Assembly: GCA_019426215.1 (NCBI GenBank)
Contig: CM033396.1
Coordinates: 24,071,101 to 24,135,100, forward strand
Length of the DNA: 64,000 nt
Direction: 5' to 3'
Origin: Buddleja alternifolia
Lineage: Eukaryota > Streptophyta > Magnoliopsida > Lamiales > Scrophulariaceae
Notes under the pieces: model-generated
Seen by the model: the letters and a program-made list of their open reading frames with translations, nothing else
The model's database searches: none
What the model was told of the DNA's origin: nothing
In this document: piece after piece, positions 57,972 to 64,000 of the stretch
Numbering within the stretch: position 1 is the first letter of the stretch
Layout of the letters: the number at the start of each line of letters is the position of its first letter
Position numbers and translations under genes: made by a program

Positions 57972-59518
57972 TGTTAGGAATTTCATGTTAGATGTTTTGA
58001 TGATGACAATTAGGACTTTGTGTTAGACCCCAAAATATGTAAGTTTGATTTTAGTAGAAAATTTGTATAAGCCTTGAAGCGTTGGTTTTGTAATAGGCTT
58101 ATTAGGCTTTGTTTTATTTTGCTTTAGATTATTAGGCTAAGTAGTCTTAGGCTGAGCGTCTGATAATTTCTGAGTGAGTTTATCAGTGGTAAAGTTCGAG
58201 GACTCAAGCGCCTGATTTCTAAAAGAAGATAAAAGTCTCCAAGCGTCCAATTGACCAGCTACACCAAGCGTTTCCTTATGGGACAGAAGTAATGTCACCT
58301 GAATTTATTTCTAAGTTCAAAAGGAGTTTAATGCAAATATTCCCGAAGCATTAAATACCAACGGATATTTAATTCAAATGCATTAAATGCTGATAAGAGC
58401 ATTAAATGTGATAAGCAATTTCAGACGTACCGAGAAGCCACCCTATTGGACTGTCAACTATCTCAGACTGCAGCACCAACTTTCGTGCAGCAGATTTTCA
58501 GGAAAAAGGACAAAAGTTGTTCATTCGCGGAAGTGAGAGAGACGCGCCTGTGCATGTGTCAAACGAACACTTTCTCCAAGAATGCCTATAAATAGGACTT
58601 CAACAACAAGCCAAAAAAAGAAAAAAATTAATCTTCAAGTCGAATTGCTGTTGCATTGAAGTCTCATTCCTTAAACTCTCAGAAAAGCCAGAATATTCAA
58701 GAAAACATTCCCTTTGCTTTTTTTCAATCCTGAGACAGTCAACAAATATCTCAAACATTCTTTTCGAAGAAACCACTTTCGTACTGAGATATTTCCCAGT
58801 TGTTTGAACTTCATCAAAATCAAACAAACTGCTTTAGAAAAACCCATCCAAGCCTCGCGATCTGTGTGAAGTCGAAGTTGGATACTTGCATCATTTCTGG
58901 GTGAAAGAAGCAAGGATATTGAAGTGATTTGGAGCAGAAATCTGTGTGATCAAGGAGCTCAAGTCATCGACATCTATCTCTCCCTATTGTGTAGAAGATT
59001 CTGTGTGATTCTTTGAGAATCACTTTAGTGGATTGCCTCCAAGTGTTCAAGGAGAAAAAGGACGTAGTTGGGATTACATCACCCAACGAACCTTACAAAT
59101 ATTGTGTTATTTACTTTTCAGTCAATCATATCATATCATATCATATCATTGCATAAATTGACTAAGTAAAATGCAATCAAACGCTAAGCAACTAAGAAAC
59201 CTCTGGTGACGCTAAAGCTTTCAAAGGAAGACTAGAAAAATTATTCCGCTGTGCTAACACTGATTAAAGAACTGAACGCTTAAACCCACTCGGTTAAAGT
59301 ATTCAAATCTTGAAGTCTAAGTTAACTCTCTAAAAACAGTCTTCATCAGACGCTTAACCTAAGCGTCTATATTTCTAAGAAAACGCGCAGTCAAGCGTTC
59401 CGTTTTTAAGCGTCCAAAACCAGTTTAATACGAAATCTTTTGAAGTCGAAAAAGACTTCAGGATCTATTCAACCCCCCCCCCTTTCAAGACTCTTTCGTA
59501 TGCCACTTGGGACCAACA
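57972..59518 (+). repeat. 3' LTR of the complete SIRE-like element
   Basis: A 1,547-bp LTR with TGTTAGG...CCAACA, near-identical to 45,679-47,218. Differences are single substitutions, one extra TCATA unit near 59,130 and a longer C run near 59,475. It carries the TATA box at 58,587-58,594. Confidence 0.95.
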
Positions 59519-59523
59519 CAAAC

Positions 59524-60114
59524 AACTAGGAATATCTCAGTAGTAATGCGAGGCTTGGATAGGGGTTTTTGTAAAAGGTTTGTTTGATTTTGATGAAGTT
59601 CAAACAACTAGGAATATCTCAGTAGTAATGTGGATTTCTCAGAAAAGAATGTTTGAGATATTTCTCAGGATTTGAAGAAAAGCAAAGAGCATATTTTCTT
59701 GAAAGTTTTTGGCTTTTCTGAGATTTTAAGGAATGAGACTTCAATGCAACAGCAATTGGACTTGATAATTGTTCTCTATATTTGGCTTGTTGTTGAAGTC
59801 CTATTTATAGGCATTCTTGGAAAAAGTGTCCGTTTGACACATACAAGGGCGCGTGTCTCTCACTTCCGCGAGTGAACAACTTTTGTCCTTTTTCCTGAAA
59901 ATCTGCTGCACAAAAGTTGGTGCTGCAGTCTTTGAATAGTTGACAGTCCAATAGGGTGGCTTCTCCGTACGTCTAAAAGTGCTTATCACATTAAATGCTC
60001 TTATCAACATTTAATGCATTTGAATTAAATGCCCGTTGGCATTTAATGCATTTGAGAATATTTGCATTAAACTCCTTCTAGACTTTAGAAATAAATTCAG
60101 GTGAAATCAGTCAT
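59524..60114 (-). repeat. Minus-strand Copia 3' LTR, second fragment
   Basis: It continues the reversed LTR after the inserted element. It opens with the rest of an 82-bp tandem duplication: copy 2 is 59,549-59,630, and copy 1 is split between 45,622-45,678 and 59,524-59,548. It ends at 60,114 next to the solo Gypsy LTR, and its last 155 bp are repeated at 61,501-61,655. Confidence 0.85.
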
Positions 60115-61080
60115 TGATACACGCTAGAAGCTAACGTGCTTTGGATAGCAACAGTACTAGTCGTGGTTGTAATAAAAATGGACAAAAAATAAGTCTGGGT
60201 TGTCGAACCACGGAGACTTGGATTTTTAGTTTCTGATTTTCAAAAAGGTAAAAGACACTTAAAGTAAAGCGGGACTAAAACAACTAAGTAAACGAAGGAC
60301 CAAAGGAGGGAACAAGCTATGGATTAAACTTCACGTATTATAAAATGGCCAAGGCACATGCTACAACCAATTCTACTCGTCAATTTATATGGGTTACTCC
60401 TTGAATTATTAGACTCCTATTGCTTTGGTGGAAACTCCTAAATTAATTATTACCCGATGTCTCGGCTCATAATAATCCTATGATTAGTTGACGGTTCTCT
60501 AAATATGTCTATCCGAGAATCTAATCAAGAATCACGCATTAACGTTCTAGAGTTTCCCCGAATAAATCCGGTTAACAACACCCGGGAATCTTTACCTATT
60601 TCTAGGAGCAATCCCTCATTTGTTTCGGGTGATGTGTTAATTCCCTTGCACCCTAATCTATCTTCTCTTGAACAACTAGATTAGGCAAGATAGCAAGCAT
60701 ATGGTGATCAAACACATGACTGGCATAAAAGCATAGAATTAACACACAAAGCAATAGAAGAATTAATACAAGAAGTAACTTCACATATATTGACTCATAA
60801 ATTGGCCTTCACATGGCCTTAGTCTCACAAATTTAGCTCATAATCAATAACATAGAAGATCCTAATGTAGTCATATACATAATCATAGACAAGTATGTAA
60901 CGAAAAACATATGAAAACTCCCTATATTGCTTGATTGATGATGTATCCGAGTCAAGAGCTTCAATCCCAAGCTAGATCTCCTTCTTAGCCTCTTAGAGTT
61001 GATGAAGAATGGCCCAAAACCCAGCAAATCGCCCCTAATCTCCCAGATTTCCTCCACCCACCAAATGAATTGAAAAATCC

Positions 61081-61088
61081 TATTTATA
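61081..61088 (-). promoter_or_regulatory. TATA box in the solo Gypsy LTR
   Basis: The minus strand reads GGAACTATAAATAGGAT, about 415 bases into the LTR and 20-230 bases downstream of the palindrome cluster. Confidence 0.6.
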
Positions 61089-61110
61089 GTTCCAAAATTT
61101 TGTTATCGCG

Positions 61111-61310
61111 GCGCCTGTGCGCGCGGTGATCGGCGCCTAGGCGCCGCCTATGTGGCGTGTCTTTCTTGGGGCAAAAGTTCCGGGGCGCTTAGGCGAGCGA
61201 TGTGTGGCGCCTAGGCGTGGCTGTTCAGGCGCCTAGGCGCGGAAGTGTGAAGCTTTGATTGCTGTTGCTGGGTCACGCCCGGGCGCGAGAAGAATGGCGC
61301 CTAGGCGCCT
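61111..61310 (-). repeat. Palindrome cluster in the solo Gypsy LTR
   Basis: Seven copies of the GGCGCCTAGGCGC-like motif at about 61,111, 61,132, 61,183, 61,207, 61,228, 61,274 and 61,296. Three keep the perfect GCGCCTAGGCGC core. Confidence 0.85.
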
Positions 61311-61500
61311 CAGTGCGAAGCCTTGAGCAGAGTTGGATAAATGAGTCGTCTTTTTGCCCTTTTCTTCGTCCATCGTCGCTTACTACCTGAAATCACTTCA
61401 CACACATATTAAACGCACGAGTGGCACGAAATAAACCGTATACGAGCCTAAATTGTCATTAAAAAGGGCCTAAAAACTTATGCAAACACGACTCCTATCA

Positions 61501-61976
61501 CTTCTCCGTACGTCTAAAAGTGCTTATCACATTTAATGCTCTTATCAGCATTTAATGCATTTGAATTAAATGCCCGTTGGCATTTAATGCATTTGAGAAT
61601 ATTCGCATTAAACTCCTTCTAGACTTTAGAAATAAATTCAGGTGAAATCAATCATTGATAAACGCTTATTCAACCTTGAATTACTTCTATCCATAAGGTG
61701 ACGCTTGGTGTAGCTGGTCATTCTAGACGCTTGGAATCTTCATCTTTATTCAGACTTCAGGCGCTTGAGTCTTCAAACTATACTTCTGATAAACACACTC
61801 AGAACATATCAGACGCTTAGTCTAAGACAGCTTAACCTAACAATCTAAAATAAGAATAAAGCAAAGCCTATTACAAATCTAACGCTTCAAAACTGAAAAA
61901 CAAACTTACATATTTTGGGGTCTAACAAAAAGTCCTAATTGTCATCATCAAAACATCTAACATGAAATTCCTAACA
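61501..61976 (-). repeat. Minus-strand Copia 3' LTR, third fragment
   Basis: Positions 61,501-61,655 repeat 59,960-60,114 with about four differences. From 61,656 the LTR continues to its start (TGTTAGGAATTTC on the minus strand) at 61,976, next to the purine tract. Confidence 0.88.
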
Positions 61977-61992
61977 ATTTCCCCCTTTTTGA
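61977..61992 (-). other. Polypurine tract of the minus-strand SIRE-like element
   Basis: The minus strand reads AAAAAGGGGGAAAT directly before the LTR start, the same as in the complete plus-strand element. Confidence 0.88.
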
Positions 61993-62206
61993 TGATGACA
62001 ATACTTACTCTTTTATAGTTCAAGAGTTAGACAGCCAAAATAAAAGTTAGCTTTGATTAGATACGGTTAGTTAAAGTTAGTTACGCTTCAACGAGATGTT
62101 TCAGCTAGAAAATGCATTTTATATATATCAAAGATTACAAGCATTTTTACAACTAAACAAACAAAATATGAGAGACAAGAATATAGATAATGCAAATCAA
62201 AAAGCT

Positions 62207-64000
62207 TTAATGACTTGATCTAACTTTGTATTGCTTGGGCATTTCAGCTCGGATAGCTTCAGTCAGATTATCTTCCAAGGTCATCATCGCTTCATGATCT
62301 TTGTTGATTATGAGCTTATTTTCTTCTTGTTGTCTCTTTTTGAAAGCAGTAAAGTGTTTGTCCCAATCAGTTGGATCAATACCAATATACCTTAGACAAA
62401 TTCTGAAAGTTCAGATGAAGTCAGACATCTGCCTCTCTTCAGCTAAAATTTTTGGATCTGAAGGTTCTGGAATGGATGCTCTTTGAAGAGGGATGTCAAA
62501 CTGTTCTAACATAGTTCTTGTAGGTATTGGTAGATTTGGATATAGTGCTCTTGGAGGTTCCCTTAGTGTTCTACTAGGCGCTCCAGAGTCACTTACTTTA
62601 AAAGCAGTTATCCAAGATGGGAGACTTAGCGCAGAAGGAGAGGTTAAGACTTGACGCTTAAGAGGCGGAGGCTCTTGAGCTCTTAAACTAGACGCTTTCC
62701 TCTTTTCTCCTTTCTTCTTCTCTTCCCCTTTATTGCCATCATCAGACTTCAGAAAGTGTTCTGTAAGTAAACTTACCTAATGAGCAATCTGAGACATAGA
62801 GTCTGAGATGTCGTCCAGACGCTTGTCGAAGCGTTCCTGCAGTGCGAGAAGCTTGGCGTTGCTAGCATCATTTAGAGATGTCTCTAGGGTTTCGAGGCGC
62901 TTTTCTAACTCTTCTTTCATGGCAAGTTGGTGGGCGTGAGTAGCATCATGCATTTCTTGAAAATTTTGTTTGCACTCACCAACAACCGCTTGAGCTGAGC
63001 TACGCATATGAGCAATTTGAGCGCTCATAACGTGAGACTCAATCTTTGCCAAATCTTCTTTAATCTAGTGAAGGGATTCTTGATTCTGAGTAGCATGAGC
63101 ACTTATATCCTCCAGAACGGATTTGAGCAAAGGACCAAAAGATTGACGCTCATCTGATTGAACCGCTTGAGGAGTCGGTCGCTTGAATCTGGATGAGTGT
63201 TTCAGAGAGTCAAGGGGAGCTTGATATGCTGGATCAAAGACAGTACCTCGTATGTCAAGAGAGAGATCCTCATCAATATCAGCAACAACTGGTTCAGGAG
63301 CGTCAGGAATATCCTCTGGTTGAGACGCTTGAACAGGTTCTTCAGCAGACGCTGGAAAACTGGCAACTTCAGAAGTGGACGCTTAAATTGTCTTAGCAGG
63401 AGCTTCCTCTAGTGCTGACTCTGCTTGGCGAAAGTCATTGAATTGGAAGTTCCAATTTGCTAAATCGGCAAGAGAAGTGGACGAAGCTTCCAAAAGTTCA
63501 CTGAGTCTGGATCTAGAACAACAAGAACCAGAAATAAATGTGCGAAGAGGACTATCAATGGCCCTGATGTGCATAGGACCAATGATGTCAAGCACATGAT
63601 GCGAAAAGACTTTGGACGGCGCTTGACAGATAGAGAAAATGGAGTCTGGAGAGTAAGTTCTAGAGAAACCAATCAAGCAGTCAGAGGGAAGAGACTTGAG
63701 ACGCTGATCCTCGGGTACGTAAGCAGCGTAGTACTCTTCTAAAAATGGATAGATCGCTTGAGCTAGTCTTTGATTTCTTTCAAGCAGTGAGAGGACAAAC
63801 TCATAATGATTGAGTACCTCTTTGCGGATAGAAGGGAGCAGTGGGATATCCTCGAAAAGAATTGATGACGGAGCCGTTCCATTGTCTGAGATTGGCAGTG
63901 AAGATTTTTTCGAAAATAGATAATGGAGTCATAATGTTCACCATCAAGTTAAAATTATCTTCGCAGTGGCTAGGAGCGAAATTCAGGCTAGTAATTTGAG
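62207..64000 (-). pseudogene. Post-pol extra ORF of the minus-strand SIRE-like element, C-terminal part (runs off the window)
   Basis: The stop is at 62,207-62,209. From right to left it reads NFAPSHCE (window edge), LPSIRKEVLNHYEFVLSLLE, IGFSRTYSPDSIFSICQAPSKVF, DIIGPMHIRAIDSPLRTFIS and LANWNFQFNDFRQAESALEE. The coiled coil AKIESHVMSAQIAHMRSSAQ and EKRLETLETSLNDAS follow, then ICLRYIGIDPTDWDKHF. It matches 55,970-57,738 of the complete element throughout. Nonsense codons occur at about 63,066 (Trp to TAG), 62,777 (Gln to TAG) and 63,384, and an indel sits near 63,850. It is a decayed second copy of the same unknown protein. Confidence 0.83.

Larger units (their letters stand above)
45679..59518 (+). 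mobile_element. Complete SIRE-like Ty1/Copia retrotransposon (13.84 kb), TSD CAAAC
   Basis: Two LTRs of 1,540 and 1,547 bp (TGTTAGG...CCAACA), a primer site, gag, pol, a long post-pol ORF and a purine tract, flanked by CAAAC at 45,674-45,678 and 59,519-59,523. The LTRs differ at roughly 1% of sites by eye. The order gag-pol-extra ORF, long LTRs and initiator-Met primer site fit the Sirevirus genus. Coding defects (integrase Asp to Gly, two RT frameshifts, several nonsense codons) make this copy non-autonomous. It inserted into the 3' LTR of a reversed copy of its own family. Confidence 0.93.
60115..61500 (-). repeat. Solo LTR of a Gypsy element related to the Athila-like one
   Basis: A 1,386-bp sequence with TGATACACGC...CTCCTATCA ends. 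It matches the Athila-like LTR along its length (CTAACGTGCTTTGGATAGCA, ATGTCTCGGCTCATAATAATCC, AGCAAGCATATGGTGATCAA) but is clearly diverged. No internal region is attached, so it is a solo LTR. On the minus strand a TATA box (61,081-61,088) follows a cluster of seven GGCGCCTAGGCG palindromes (61,111-61,310) in U3. Instead of a 5-bp target duplication it is flanked by a 155-bp direct repeat. Confidence 0.88.
44952..64000 (-). mobile_element. Minus-strand SIRE-like Copia element (3' LTR and 3' internal part), itself containing two insertions
   Basis: The 3' LTR is split into 44,952-45,678, 59,524-60,114 and 61,501-61,976. It is interrupted by a complete plus-strand copy of the same family (45,679-59,518) and a solo Gypsy LTR (60,115-61,500). 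From 61,977 rightwards come the purine tract and the post-pol ORF on the minus strand, running off the window. It sits in the integrase of the SIRE-like element to its left; the left flank 5-mer is AGAAT, and the matching right copy would be outside the window. Confidence 0.85.

Overview
This window is plant nuclear DNA made almost entirely of nested retrotransposons. The evidence is Ty3/Gypsy elements of Athila and Tat type, Ty1/Copia elements of Sirevirus (SIRE) type with a plant initiator-Met tRNA primer site, and a plant L1-type LINE with a DUF4283-like ORF1. I found no convincing host gene, rRNA, tRNA or CRISPR array. A flowering plant, probably a eudicot, fits best. I cannot name the family from sequence alone.

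Left half (1-39,700). A minus-strand LINE enters at about 39,700 (5' region and ORF1), runs to the start of its endonuclease (37,328-37,598), is interrupted, and resumes at 2,652 to continue off the left edge. The interruption is a minus-strand Athila-like Gypsy element with near-identical 1.73-kb LTRs at 2,653-4,380 (3' LTR) and 35,597-37,322 (5' LTR). It has a tRNA-Asp type primer site at 35,572-35,590, a gag-pol frame of about 1,818 codons broken only by one TAG, and a second env-position ORF (27,618-28,898). Between the two parts lie a scaffold gap of exactly 100 N (6,687-6,786) and about 18 kb of unrelated elements. About 3.4 kb of the Gypsy 3' end is present twice (3,296-6,686 and 24,900-28,290), and the second copy carries homopolymer errors at both margins. 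I read this as an assembly mis-join: the real Gypsy element is probably about 13 kb, and 6,787-28,290 probably belongs elsewhere or is wrongly duplicated.

Middle block (6,787-24,890). It holds the 3' end of a Tat-lineage Gypsy element (integrase, an intron-containing antisense ORF, polypurine tract, 3' LTR). A cluster of decayed Copia and Gypsy LTRs in both orientations follows (14,087-19,345). After that comes a degraded Copia element with LTR, primer site, long leader and gag/protease/integrase remnants (19,345-24,610).

Right part (41,500-64,000). A plus-strand SIRE-like Copia gag-pol (to 44,951) is cut by a minus-strand SIRE-like element whose 3' LTR starts at 44,952 and whose internal region runs off the right edge. 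That LTR was itself hit by a complete plus-strand copy of the same family (45,679-59,518, TSD CAAAC, LTRs of about 1.54 kb). It also carries a solo Gypsy LTR (60,115-61,500) flanked by an unusual 155-bp duplication.

The most unusual signals are reiterated GC-rich palindromes of GCGCCTAGGCGC type in the Gypsy LTRs, gag linker and spacer; the 155-bp duplication around the solo LTR; the long post-pol ORF of the Copia family; and the probable assembly duplication around the N gap.
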